Shown here piece by piece: positions 35,406 through 44,063 of a DNA stretch of 64,000 bases. Every line of letters starts with the position of its first letter. Positions within the stretch are counted from its first letter, which is position 1. The notes under the pieces are model-generated. The model searched no databases, was not told the origin of the DNA, and saw only the letters and a program-made list of their open reading frames with translations. This stretch comes from Bin5 sp022821545 (GTDB taxonomy: Bacteria > Chloroflexota > Anaerolineae > Caldilineales > Caldilineaceae). The stretch is from positions 1,426,001 through 1,490,000 of the forward strand of contig CAXXLO010000002.1 in the NCBI GenBank assembly GCA_963664085.2, read 5' to 3'. The translations under genes were made by a program, and so were the position numbers.

Positions 35406-35720
35406 CGTCCCTTTTCCCCTTGTGAGTAGTTGATGACCAGGCAAGCTCAACTGTGCTTTATCAATAAAATTGAATAATTTTTAAGACACGCGCGCCTATT
35501 TTAGCATAGGGGGCCCTTGTGAACAATCACCAAAAAAGTGCCAGCGTCCTGGAGGCGAAAAGTAACGCAGACTTGAACCGCCATTGCGGTCTCGACCTGC
35601 TGAGTATCAGGAAGAAGACGCGCGGCCTTATGAGCCAGATTTACGAGAGGTTGTAAGAAGTGGGCGCCGCGGTTGACGCAGTCGCAGTTTCTGCGGCTAC
35701 ACTTGGAGGACTTATGAGAA
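35406..35720. other. 315-bp control region between the IclR gene and the importer operon
   Basis: AT-rich DNA at 35455-35515 is the likely promoter of the minus-strand operon. It holds the small inverted repeat TCAAT-AAA-ATTGA (35461-35473), a possible operator. A weak minus-strand -10 (TAAAAT) lies near 35500. On the + strand a short frame from GTG 35519 to TAA 35656 encodes 45 residues ending in a basic helix; I cannot tell whether it is a real peptide or a gene remnant. Confidence 0.4.
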
Positions 35721-36503
35721 TCAGAGGCCCGCGTTGGGCGCGCCCAGCTCCGCCGACAGCTCCGCCGCGACCTGCATGACGGTCTGGGCGAAATGGGGCA
35801 GCTGCTCTTTCGTGATGCGTGTCGTGGGTCCGGAGATGCCCAGCGCCGCGATCACTTGCTGACGGTGATCATGGATCGGCGCCGCGATGCAGCGCACGCC
35901 GGCAAAGGTCTCCTCATCGTCGACCGCGTATCCATCGGCGCGCACCGTTCCCAGATGACGCTTCAGCAGCGAGGGCTCCGTGATCGTCCTGGTCGTATAG
36001 GCGGTCAGCGGAGCGCTCGCCACCCATTCCTCCGTGACCGCATCCGGCTGCGCTGCCAGCAGCGCCTTGCCCAGCGCCGAACAGTGCAGCGGCCGGCTCG
36101 TGCCCAGGCCGAAATTTACACTCAACGCAGCCTGCCCCTGCTTGTGGGCGATATAGATCACATTATTGGCCTGCCGCACGCCCAGATTGGCCGTCTCCCC
36201 GCTCTCGTCCCGAAGCTTCGTCAGGAAGTCCCCCGCAACGTCCGGCCAGTCCAACAGCGTCGCCACCTTGCCGTAAAGTTGAAAAAACTTGGCCGGGTTC
36301 GAGGTGAACTCACGCGTGCGTTCATCCTGCAGCAAATAGCCCTTCGCCATCAACGTATACAGCAACCGATAGGCCGTGCTGCGGTCAATACCCAGCGCTT
36401 CCGCCACGTGCGAAGGGCGCACGCTGCCGTCCAGCGCCATCTCCAGCGCCGCCAGCCCCCGCTCCAGCGACTGCACCAGCTGTTGCCCCCGTTTGGGCGG
36501 CAT
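35721..36503 (-). CDS. IclR family transcriptional regulator
   Basis: A 260-residue regulator. The N-terminal winged helix includes HVAEALGIDRSTAYRLLYTL (about 30-50). The C-terminal IclR effector domain has the SALGKALLA motif and CIAAPIHDH. ATG 36503 is chosen with GAGGGGG upstream; longer frames lack support. It lies in the same direction as, and 315 nt before, the importer operon 35405-25978, which it probably controls, with a sugar-acid or aromatic-type ligand as inducer (inference). Confidence 0.88.
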   Translation of the reverse strand: MPPKRGQQLVQSLERGLAALEMALDGSVRPSHVAEALGIDRSTAYRLLYTLMAKGYLLQDERTREFTSNPAKFFQLYGKVATLLDWPDVAGDFLTKLRDESGETANLGVRQANNVIYIAHKQGQAALSVNFGLGTSRPLHCSALGKALLAAQPDAVTEEWVASAPLTAYTTRTITEPSLLKRHLGTVRADGYAVDDEETFAGVRCIAAPIHDHRQQVIAALGISGPTTRITKEQLPHFAQTVMQVAAELSAELGAPNAGL

Positions 36504-36546
36504 AACACCCCCTCTGGTGTTGCGTAATTCGCACATGCAGCGTATC

Positions 36547-36557
36547 TTGTATACCAA
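36547..36557. promoter_or_regulatory. Candidate operator (TTGTATACCAA) upstream of the IclR gene
   Basis: TTGTATACCAA has a GTATAC palindromic core with imperfect TT/AA flanks, 44 nt upstream of the IclR start. Palindromes with a GTATAC core are common operators of one-component regulators, so autoregulation is possible. This rests on pattern only. Confidence 0.3.
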
Positions 36558-36705
36558 ATGCGCCCCGCTGTCAATCAGCCTACGCCACCGTGGGGGCAGG
36601 TCTTGTGCCTGGCCAGGTGCGCTGTCCAACCCATCACCCCGCCTACCGGTACATGAACGACCGCGACAACGACTTTATTCTATGTAAGTGAGGAGGAACT
36701 GCGAC

Positions 36706-36999
36706 ATGGCAACGGCTGAACTCATCTGGCAGAACGTTTCCACCACCGGCGGAGACGAGATTCACCGATGTGAAGTCAGGGCCCGCAACGGCAAGGACGC
36801 GCTGGTCATGGAGGTGCATGGAGGGAAACTGACGGGCGGAGTACACATCGTTACTGCCTACTACTGGTTGGAAAACGGCAAGCGCTCCGTACCGCTCCAC
36901 CCCTTTCGGACATCCGGCAGTCTCGATGACGCCAAGACGGCGCTGACCGAGTGGTATTTCGACAACGCTCCGGCGTTGCTGATGACGCTGGCCGGGTGA
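36706..36999 (+). CDS. Small hypothetical protein
   Basis: A 97-residue soluble protein I do not recognise. AGGAGG lies 9 nt upstream of ATG 36706. It contains alternating beta-strand-like segments (ELIWQNV, RCEVRARNG, ALVMEVHGG, IVTAYYWLENG) and a C-terminal helix. It is divergent from the IclR gene and stands 178 nt before the frameshifted binding-protein gene. It has no signal peptide and no Cys/His cluster. Confidence 0.55.
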   Translation: MATAELIWQNVSTTGGDEIHRCEVRARNGKDALVMEVHGGKLTGGVHIVTAYYWLENGKRSVPLHPFRTSGSLDDAKTALTEWYFDNAPALLMTLAG

Positions 37000-37097
37000 G
37001 GGGCGGCTCCCGTCCCCCTGACACTCGCAATCTCTCGTAAACGCTCACACGACAGCCCCTGAGCCGCGAACACCCGCCCTGCCCCCAAAACCAGAGA

Positions 37098-37126
37098 TTG
37101 CAAACCCAATTCAGGTACTGTAGAAT
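37098..37126 (+). promoter_or_regulatory. Candidate sigma-70 promoter for the 37178 importer operon
   Basis: TTGCAA (37098-37103) and TAGAAT (37121-37126) are 17 bp apart and lie 51 nt before the binding-protein start. They match the consensus at 4 of 6 and 5 of 6 positions. Confidence 0.45.
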
Positions 37127-37177
37127 ACCGGCCATCCTCGCACAGCATCTACATCAACATTCCAAGAGGAGAACACC

Positions 37178-38526
37178 GTGAACGCCAAGCCCTTGAAAAG
37201 ACGGGAATTTCTGCAGCTGACTGCCGGCGCCATCGGCGGAGCAACCCTTCTCGCCGCCTGTCAACCGGTCGCGTCCCCGGACGCTTCCGATGACGGTGCA
37301 GCAGCCGAAGGCATCCAGCTTGAATACCTGGGCTACGAGCCCGATGAAGTACACGGCGAGGCATTCGACAAGTTCAAAGAAGTCATGCCCGACGTGGACC
37401 TTCTCATCAGCCCCACCATTGGCTCCTGGCCGGACATGCTCGCCAAGATCAACGCCCGCATCGCCGCCGGCGATCCCCCGACATCGCCATCGTCGCTACC
37501 TACGGGCCGCCCAGAATCTGGAGCAAGAAGGGCATACTGGTCGATCTGAATCCCTACCTGGACGCAGACTCTGACTACGACGACGACCCCGTCGCGCCCG
37601 CTCTGCTCCAGCTCTACACCGTCGAAGGCAAACTCTTCGGCCTGCCCAAGGACTATGTGACCCACGCCGTAATCTACAACAAGGGCCTCTTCGACGAGGC
37701 CGGCGTCGCCTACCCCGAAGACGGCTGGACCTGGGCCGACTGCCTCGAAATGGGCCAGCAGCTGACCTCCGGCGAAGGGCAGGATAAGGTCTTCGGCTGG
37801 ATGACGCAGACCGGGCCCTGGGCCAACGAGCACTGGATGTGGGCCAATGAGGGCAAAGGATACTTTGACCGCTGGAACTGGGACCTCACCACGCCCACTG
37901 CCAACGATCCGAAGAATATCGAAGCGATCGAATGGCTCGTGGACACTATCCTGACCCACGGGATTTCACCCTCGCCCGAACAGCTGTCCACCGAAGGCGC
38001 CAGCTCACGCCAGCTTACAGGGCGCATCGCCATGTGGGCCAGCCACACCATCGATACCGTCGCCCTGCTCCAAAACACCGACAAGATCGACTGGCATGTC
38101 GTGCGCAACCCGCGCGCTTTCGAGGGCGGCCCCACCACAACCATGATGTGGACCTCCGGCTTCGGCATCGTCGCCGACACCGACCATCCCGACGCCGCCT
38201 TCGCCTTCCTCAAGCATATGTCCATCGGCGAGGGCGCCCTTGTGTTGGGCAGAACCGGCTTCTCCATCCCCGCCGGCCGCCCTGAAGGGTTCGTAACCGA
38301 GGAGATGGCTGCCCGCGGCGGCGAAGTCTTTGTCGACGCCTGCTTCAACTCCGACCTGGCCGCCAACGATTCCCTCGGCGTCAACCACGGTGAACTGCTC
38401 GGCACCGCCGTCATCCCCAACCTGCAGGCCGCCTTCCTCGGCCAGATGACGCCCGCCGAAGCGCTCAACGAGATCCAGGTCGTGATGGAGGACATCCTCG
38501 CCGACGCCAACGAAGAGCAGTACTAA
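37178..38526 (+). pseudogene. Frameshifted ABC sugar-binding lipoprotein gene
   Basis: The first frame carries a Tat-like signal (KRREFLQ) and lipobox (LLAAC), then the mature N-terminus to AAGDPP. The correct reading (DIAIVATYGPP, then GILVDLNPYLDAD and FGLPKDYVTHAVIYNKGLF) continues in another frame to TAA 38526. The switch lies in the run of five C at 37475-37479; one extra C would give an intact protein of about 449 residues. Everything else looks functional, and both permease genes downstream are intact. A sequencing or assembly error in the homopolymer is as likely as a real mutation. If real, this importer has lost its binding protein. Confidence 0.85.
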
Positions 38527-38612
38527 AGATATCCTGCTCGCTTGCGTTCTGTCCACAGACCGCATCGTCTGGAGAGGGCAGACAGGCAGACTTGACCCGG
38601 TAATCTCCCAAG

Positions 38613-38669
38613 CCTGCGATATACCCGGAGCCGTCGCCGCCCACTGCGCGGTTCCGGGTATATCGCAGG
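38613..38669 (+). promoter_or_regulatory. 17-bp perfect hairpin covering the permease ribosome site
   Basis: Arms 38613-38629 and 38653-38669 are perfectly complementary (CCTGCGATATACCCGGA) around a 23-nt loop. The 3' arm contains the AGG of the only Shine-Dalgarno-like AGGA before ATG 38677, so folding would hide it. This would lower permease translation relative to the binding protein. Confidence 0.75.
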
Positions 38670-38676
38670 ATAGATT

Positions 38677-39597
38677 ATGGCCCAATCACAGGCACTGACC
38701 CGCCTCGCCGTCAGGACAAAGATACAGGAGATCCGCTGGCATCGATATGAGGGCTACCTCTTTGTCGCGCCCCTCATCATCGGCATCGTTGCCTTCATCT
38801 TCCTCCCCATCGCCGCATCCCTCTACATGAGCTTCAATAAGTGGGATATGGTCAGTCCACCCGAGCTGGTCGGCCTCAAAAACTACGCCCGCCTGGTCAG
38901 TCGTGACCGTCTCTTCTGGAAAGTCCTGGGCAATACATTCAAATATGCCGGCTGGATCATCGTGCCCTCCGTGACCTTCCCCCTCATTCTGGCCGCCCTG
39001 CTCGACCGGCCAATCAGAATGCGCTACCTCTACCGGCTCGCCTTCTTCCTGCCGCTCGTCACCTCCGTCGTTGCCGTCGGCCTCATGTTCCGCTGGCTGT
39101 ATGACGGCGAGTTCGGACTCATCAACTACACCCTCTCCTGGGTCGGTATCGACGGACCCAACTGGCTTAGCGATCCCTTCTGGGCCATGCCCGCTGTCGC
39201 CATGGTCACCGTCTGGCAGGGGCTCGGCTACAACATGGTCCTCTATCTGGCCGGGCTGCAAGGCATCCCCGATCACCTCCATGAAGCCGCCACCATCGAC
39301 GGCGCCGGCCCCTTCAGCCGCTTCTTCAGAATCACAATCCCGTTGCTCACGCCCACCATGTTCTTCATACTCGTCATGAGCGTGATCGGCACCTTCCAGA
39401 CCTTTGGCCTTATCTATGTTATGACCCAGGGTGGACCGATAAACTCCACCAACGTCTACATCTACTACCTCTGGCAGATGGCCTTCGGCAGCTCCAAGAT
39501 GGGATATGCTTCGGCCATGGCCTGGATTCTGGCCATGGTTATCTTTACGATCACGATGATCCAGGTGCGCCTGGCCAGGCTGTGGGTACACTATTGA
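38677..39597 (+). CDS. Carbohydrate ABC transporter permease, MalF type
   Basis: A 306-residue six-segment permease with EAA loop EAATIDGAG near residue 205 and the usual N-terminal GYLFVAPLIIGIVAF. Translation is probably controlled by the hairpin just upstream. It is paired with the MalG-type gene at 39625. Confidence 0.9.
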   Translation: MAQSQALTRLAVRTKIQEIRWHRYEGYLFVAPLIIGIVAFIFLPIAASLYMSFNKWDMVSPPELVGLKNYARLVSRDRLFWKVLGNTFKYAGWIIVPSVTFPLILAALLDRPIRMRYLYRLAFFLPLVTSVVAVGLMFRWLYDGEFGLINYTLSWVGIDGPNWLSDPFWAMPAVAMVTVWQGLGYNMVLYLAGLQGIPDHLHEAATIDGAGPFSRFFRITIPLLTPTMFFILVMSVIGTFQTFGLIYVMTQGGPINSTNVYIYYLWQMAFGSSKMGYASAMAWILAMVIFTITMIQVRLARLWVHY

Positions 39598-39624
39598 GAA
39601 ACCGGCACTGATAAGGGGATACCC

Positions 39625-40506
39625 GTGCAAAGAGTTTCAACCATGCGCGCGGCGCGCGTTGAGCGTGTGGCCAGCAGCAGACAACAACAGCTCATCGCCA
39701 ATACCATTACGCATATTCTGCTGATTGTGCTGGGTTTGGCCGCGCTGGCGCCCTTCTGGTGGATGATCTCAACCTCTTTCAAGACCGAGTTCGAGGCCTT
39801 TCAGATTCCACCAACCTGGCTCCCGCTTGAGCCTACCTTGGAGGCCTACGGGGATCTCTTCCTGAACCAGCCCTTTGGGATATTCCTGTACAACAGCGTC
39901 AAGATCGCTGTTCTGGGCGTCGGCGGCCAGCTCATCACATCCTCGCTCGCCGCCTTTGCCTTCGCCCGCCTCGATTTCCCCGGCAAAAACGTCCTCTTCA
40001 TCATCGTCCTGTCCACCATGATGGTGCCCTACGCCGTCACCGTGATCCCGCTCTACATCGTCATGCACCGCGTCGGCTGGGTCAACACACATCTGCCCCT
40101 GATCGTGCCCGCCATGCTCAGCTCCGCCTACGGAACCTTTCTGCTCCGCCGGTTCATGTTTTCGCTGCCGGTCGAGCTGGAGGACGCGGCCCGCATCGAC
40201 GGCTGCAGCTCCTTCGGCATCTACCGGCGCATCGCCCTGCCCCTCATGAAACCGGCCCTCGCCACCCTCGGCGTCTTCTCCTTCATGGCCTCCTGGAACA
40301 ACTTCTTCGGGCCCTTCATCTTCCTCGACCGCAAACATCTCTTCACCGTCCAGCTCGGCGTCGCCCTCGTCCAGCGGCAGTGGTACACCAGTTGGCCCCG
40401 CCTGATGGCCGGCTCCGTCGTTGTCACGCTGCCCGTTCTCCTCGTCTTCCTCCTCTTGCAGCGCTACTTCGTGCGCGGCATCTCCCTGACCGGCATCAAA
40501 GGCTAA
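39625..40506 (+). CDS. Carbohydrate ABC transporter permease, MalG type
   Basis: A 293-residue permease. A GTG start at 39625 is preferred because AAGGGG lies 6 nt upstream; ATG 39643 is possible. EAA loop DAARIDGCS lies near residue 187, and the C-terminus RGISLTGIKG is typical. It ends the three-gene operon. Confidence 0.9.
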   Translation: MQRVSTMRAARVERVASSRQQQLIANTITHILLIVLGLAALAPFWWMISTSFKTEFEAFQIPPTWLPLEPTLEAYGDLFLNQPFGIFLYNSVKIAVLGVGGQLITSSLAAFAFARLDFPGKNVLFIIVLSTMMVPYAVTVIPLYIVMHRVGWVNTHLPLIVPAMLSSAYGTFLLRRFMFSLPVELEDAARIDGCSSFGIYRRIALPLMKPALATLGVFSFMASWNNFFGPFIFLDRKHLFTVQLGVALVQRQWYTSWPRLMAGSVVVTLPVLLVFLLLQRYFVRGISLTGIKG

Positions 40507-40579
40507 CGCTCTCTTTCGCAGCCGCATACCGGTCCCGCGCGCTGCGCCCGCCGCGTCGCCCCGGCCCGCCGCGCCCTCT

Positions 40580-40607
40580 TTGATATCTGCTCACTATATG
40601 ATACTAT
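40580..40607 (+). promoter_or_regulatory. Candidate sigma-70 promoter for the 40681 operon
   Basis: TTGATA (40580-40585) and TACTAT (40602-40607) are 16 bp apart and 73 nt before the binding-protein start. They match the consensus at 5 of 6 and 4 of 6 positions. The DNA is locally AT-rich within very GC-rich surroundings. Confidence 0.45.
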
Positions 40608-40680
40608 TTCCCACCAACAGCTTTGCCTGCCCCGAAACGTACATCCAATCCAGTCCAATCGAGCCAAGGAGAAACAGACG

Positions 40681-42060
40681 ATGGGAAAGAACGCATTGGT
40701 CAGCAAGCAGTTGTCACGTCGCTCATTCCTGCAAACAGCCGCGGCGACCGCCGGCGTTATGGTGACCGCGGCCTGCGCCGCGCCGATGCCCGCCGGTGAC
40801 GCCATGGACTCCGGCGACGACGCTGGCATGGAGACCGTCGAGCTGCGCCTCGCCTATTGGGGCTTCCAGGTGGAGAAGCAGGGCGTGCTGCAGGAGGCTT
40901 TCCAGGAGGCCTACCCCAACATAAAGCTGCAGGAGGACATCACCTCCTGGTCCAACTACTGGCAGAAAATGTTGGCCTCCACTGCCGCCGGCGATTCACC
41001 CGACATCATGCACCATTCGCCCTACTATCACGTCCGCTTCGCGCACAATGGGGTGACGATCCCGCTCGATTCCTTCATCGAGCGCGATGGCGTCGACCTC
41101 AACGACTTCTACGAGGGCGCGATCACACAAGGCCGCTGGCAACCCGGCCAGATCCGGTGCGGCTCCGGTGACCTGCACGCTTTCCCAACCGTCTGGCACT
41201 CCGGCACGATGTGGTTCTGGAACAAGAACTGGTTCGCCGAAAAGGGAATCCCCGATCCGGACGAAAGCTGGACCTGGGACACGATCGTCGAGGCCGGCAA
41301 AGAGTTCACCGTCATCAACGACGACGGCTCGGCCGAGTCCTACGGCATGGACAAGCCCGTGGACGGCAATTCCCGCATGAACTTCTGGATCTTCCAGGCC
41401 GGCGGCGCCTTCTATGACGAAGACTACAACGGCTGTCTCATCAAAGAGGACGCGCCGATGGAGGCCTTCCAGTGGATGGTCGACCTTGTCAACGACCATA
41501 AGGTCGCCATGCCGCCCGAGGCCAACCTGCAGTTCAACCCCTTCCAGACCGGCCGCGTCGCCTTCGCGGTGATGGGTGACTGGATGATCCCCTCCTTCTC
41601 CGAAATCGAAGAGTTCGAGTGGGACGTCTTCACACCTCCCGCGCATCCCGTTACCGGCAAGAACACGATCGATGCCTACCAGAACGGTATCTCGATCACC
41701 AGTTCAGCCGAATACCAGGATGAGTCTTGGGAATACATCAAGTGGCTGACGATGGGCGATGGCGCCGTCATGTACGCTGAGACCATCTTCCCCTTCCCCG
41801 CCCATATTCCTACCGCGGAAGGCCTGATCTACGTGCAGGATCGCACCGCTCCGCCCACGCAGCTGTGGATCCTCAACCAGCTCCTCAAAGACGCCACGTC
41901 CGTTTTCAACGGCCCCGCCGAAGGCGAGATTGCCAGCATCGCCGTCGAAGAACAGGAAGCGGCCATGTTGCAGGTCAAGACGGTGGAAGAAGCCACCGAC
42001 GATCTCGAGTCGCGTGTCAACGCCGTCCTCGAGCGCTCCCGCGAAGAACTGCTCGGATAG
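40681..42060 (+). CDS. ABC transporter sugar-binding lipoprotein
   Basis: A 459-residue binding protein with Tat-like SRRSFLQ and lipobox (TAAC). The mature sequence shows the family-1 layout: NIKLQEDITSWSNYW early, WNKNWFAEKGIPDPDESWTWD near residue 180, and MGDWMIPSF near residue 298. AAGGAG precedes ATG 40681. It heads a six-gene operon with two permeases and three Gfo/Idh/MocA proteins, so the ligand is probably a cyclitol or sugar that is oxidised inside the cell. Confidence 0.9.
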   Translation: MGKNALVSKQLSRRSFLQTAAATAGVMVTAACAAPMPAGDAMDSGDDAGMETVELRLAYWGFQVEKQGVLQEAFQEAYPNIKLQEDITSWSNYWQKMLASTAAGDSPDIMHHSPYYHVRFAHNGVTIPLDSFIERDGVDLNDFYEGAITQGRWQPGQIRCGSGDLHAFPTVWHSGTMWFWNKNWFAEKGIPDPDESWTWDTIVEAGKEFTVINDDGSAESYGMDKPVDGNSRMNFWIFQAGGAFYDEDYNGCLIKEDAPMEAFQWMVDLVNDHKVAMPPEANLQFNPFQTGRVAFAVMGDWMIPSFSEIEEFEWDVFTPPAHPVTGKNTIDAYQNGISITSSAEYQDESWEYIKWLTMGDGAVMYAETIFPFPAHIPTAEGLIYVQDRTAPPTQLWILNQLLKDATSVFNGPAEGEIASIAVEEQEAAMLQVKTVEEATDDLESRVNAVLERSREELLG

Positions 42061-42082
42061 CGAACATTGAGAAGTGAATGAA

Positions 42083-42130
42083 GAGAAGAGAGAAAAGAGA
42101 GTTGAGTTGACTCCTCTTTTCTCTCTTCTC
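42083..42130 (+). promoter_or_regulatory. 17-bp perfect purine/pyrimidine hairpin, binding protein/permease junction
   Basis: The purine arm 42083-42099 (GAGAAGAGAGAAAAGAG) pairs perfectly with 42114-42130 around a 14-nt loop. It ends 8 nt before the GGAGAA ribosome site of the permease, so it need not mask translation. It is unrelated in sequence to the other junction repeats. Confidence 0.75.
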
Positions 42131-42149
42131 GCAGTTTGGAGAAACTGTT

Positions 42150-43079
42150 ATGAGCGCCGTTACGACGCCCGCACGCGGCAGATTTCGCGATTTTCTGGGG
42201 AGTAACCGCGGCCGGGAAGCGATTGAGGCCTACATCCTCATCCTGCCCACCATCCTGGGGCTGATCGTCTTTACCGCCAGCCCCGTGCTGGCCTCGCTCT
42301 ATTACAGCTTTACCCGCTGGAACCTGTTGAGCACGCCCAAGTGGCAGGCCTTCGACAACTATATCGAACTCCTGACCGAAGACCCGCTCTTCTGGATCAC
42401 GATCAAAAACACCGGCTACTACGTTTTGGGCACCGTCCCCACAGGAACCGTTCTCGCCCTATTGCTGGCCATCGCGCTCAATCAGAAAATCCGCTTCGTG
42501 GCCGTCTTTCGCACCATCTACTTCCTGCCCGTCGTCTCCTCCGTGGTCGCCATTTCCGTCCTCTGGCTCTGGCTCTACCAATCAGACTTCGGCCTCGTCA
42601 ACGAAGTGCTGCGCTTTCTGGGTTTCCGCGGCGTCCGCTGGCTGAGCAGCGTCACCTGGGCGATGCCGGCCATCATCATCATGAGCATCTGGCATGGCCT
42701 CGGTTACAACATCGTCATCTTCATCGCCGGTCTGCAGGGCATTCCCCAGGACTACTACGAAGCCGCCACCGTCGACGGCGCAAACGCCTGGCATAAATTC
42801 TTCAATATCACCATCCCCCTGCTCTCGCCCGTCACCTTCTTCGTCCTCACCCTGTCCGTGATCAACTCCTTCCAGGTATTTGCGCAGGCCTACGTAATGA
42901 CCAGGGGTGGGCCGGTCAACTCCACCAAGACCATCGTCTACTATCTCTTCCAACAGGGGTTTGAGAACTTCCACATGGGGTACGCCTCCGCGCTGGCCTA
43001 TGTGCTCTTCGTTATCATTGTCAGCCTGACGCTGTTCCAGTTCTGGTTCCAGAGACGCTGGGTCCATTACGAACTCTGA
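42150..43079 (+). CDS. Carbohydrate ABC transporter permease, MalF type
   Basis: A 309-residue permease with six hydrophobic segments, EAA loop EAATVDGAN near residue 207, and GGPVNSTKTIVYYLF near residue 254. GGAGAA lies before ATG 42150. It is followed after 12 nt by its MalG-type partner. Confidence 0.9.
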   Translation: MSAVTTPARGRFRDFLGSNRGREAIEAYILILPTILGLIVFTASPVLASLYYSFTRWNLLSTPKWQAFDNYIELLTEDPLFWITIKNTGYYVLGTVPTGTVLALLLAIALNQKIRFVAVFRTIYFLPVVSSVVAISVLWLWLYQSDFGLVNEVLRFLGFRGVRWLSSVTWAMPAIIIMSIWHGLGYNIVIFIAGLQGIPQDYYEAATVDGANAWHKFFNITIPLLSPVTFFVLTLSVINSFQVFAQAYVMTRGGPVNSTKTIVYYLFQQGFENFHMGYASALAYVLFVIIVSLTLFQFWFQRRWVHYEL

Positions 43080-43091
43080 GGTAGAACCACC

Positions 43092-44012
43092 ATGAGCGCA
43101 CAAGACGCACCCCCCATTGGTGAGGCCCGCTCCACCGCGATTCCCCCCACCTCTGCCGCTGCATCCGAAGGCCTGACCTCCTACAGAGTCCTCTACATCA
43201 CGTGGCGTGTGCTACTCTATTCCGTTCTCACCCTCGTTGGCCTCACCATGCTCCTTCCCCTGCTCTGGATGATCTCCACCTCGCTCAAGGAGCCGGGCGA
43301 GGTACTGCTGCTGCCGCCCAAGTGGATCTCGATTCCGCTGCAGTGGGGGAACTACCCCAGGCTTTTCGACGTGCTGCCCTTCGATCTCTTCTTGATCAAC
43401 AGCATCAAAATCGCGGTATTTGCCACGGTCGGCTCCCTCTTGAGCTGCTCAATGGCGGCCTTCGCCTTCGCGCGCATGCGCTTCCCGGGCAAAAACATTA
43501 TCTTCGCTATCATCCTCGCCACGATAATGATCCCCTTCCACGTCACCCTCATTCCCCTCTTTAAGCTCTATCGCGACATCGGCTGGCTCAGCACACACCT
43601 GCCGCTTACTGTCCCGTTCTTCTTCGGCACCGCCTTTGGCATCTTCCTCATGCGCCAGTTCTATCTCACCATCCCCCAGGAAATGGTGGAGGCCGCGCGC
43701 ATCGACGGCTGCAATTTTATTCAGATCTACTACCGTATCTTCCTGCCACTCTCCAAGCCCGGCCTCGCCACGTTGGGCATCTTCACCTTCCTTGGCTCCT
43801 GGAACAACCTCATGGGGCCGCTGATCTTCCTCACCAAGGTCGAAACCATGACCATCACCCTCGGGCTGACCCTGCTGACCAACCAGTCGGGTGGACGCTG
43901 GGAACTGATCCAGGCCGGCGCCGTCATCAGTATCTTGCCGATCACCGTCATGTTCTTTATCGGCCAGGAGCACTTCATCCAAGGCATCGCCCGCACCGGA
44001 ATCAAGGGGTAG
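43092..44012 (+). CDS. Carbohydrate ABC transporter permease, MalG type
   Basis: A 306-residue permease with a 30-residue Pro/Ala-rich N-terminal tail, EAA loop EAARIDGCN near residue 200 and C-terminus QGIARTGIKG. It is the last transporter gene before the three oxidoreductase genes. Confidence 0.9.
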   Translation: MSAQDAPPIGEARSTAIPPTSAAASEGLTSYRVLYITWRVLLYSVLTLVGLTMLLPLLWMISTSLKEPGEVLLLPPKWISIPLQWGNYPRLFDVLPFDLFLINSIKIAVFATVGSLLSCSMAAFAFARMRFPGKNIIFAIILATIMIPFHVTLIPLFKLYRDIGWLSTHLPLTVPFFFGTAFGIFLMRQFYLTIPQEMVEAARIDGCNFIQIYYRIFLPLSKPGLATLGIFTFLGSWNNLMGPLIFLTKVETMTITLGLTLLTNQSGGRWELIQAGAVISILPITVMFFIGQEHFIQGIARTGIKG

Positions 44013-44063
44013 CCCGGTGGCGCGCGGCCGGTTGCTGACTATAGACCACAGGCGGCTGCACCC

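Noticed and set aside
38613..38669. Intrinsic terminator after the binding-protein gene
   Set aside because: No T-run follows and the next gene starts 7 nt later; an intercistronic hairpin fits better.
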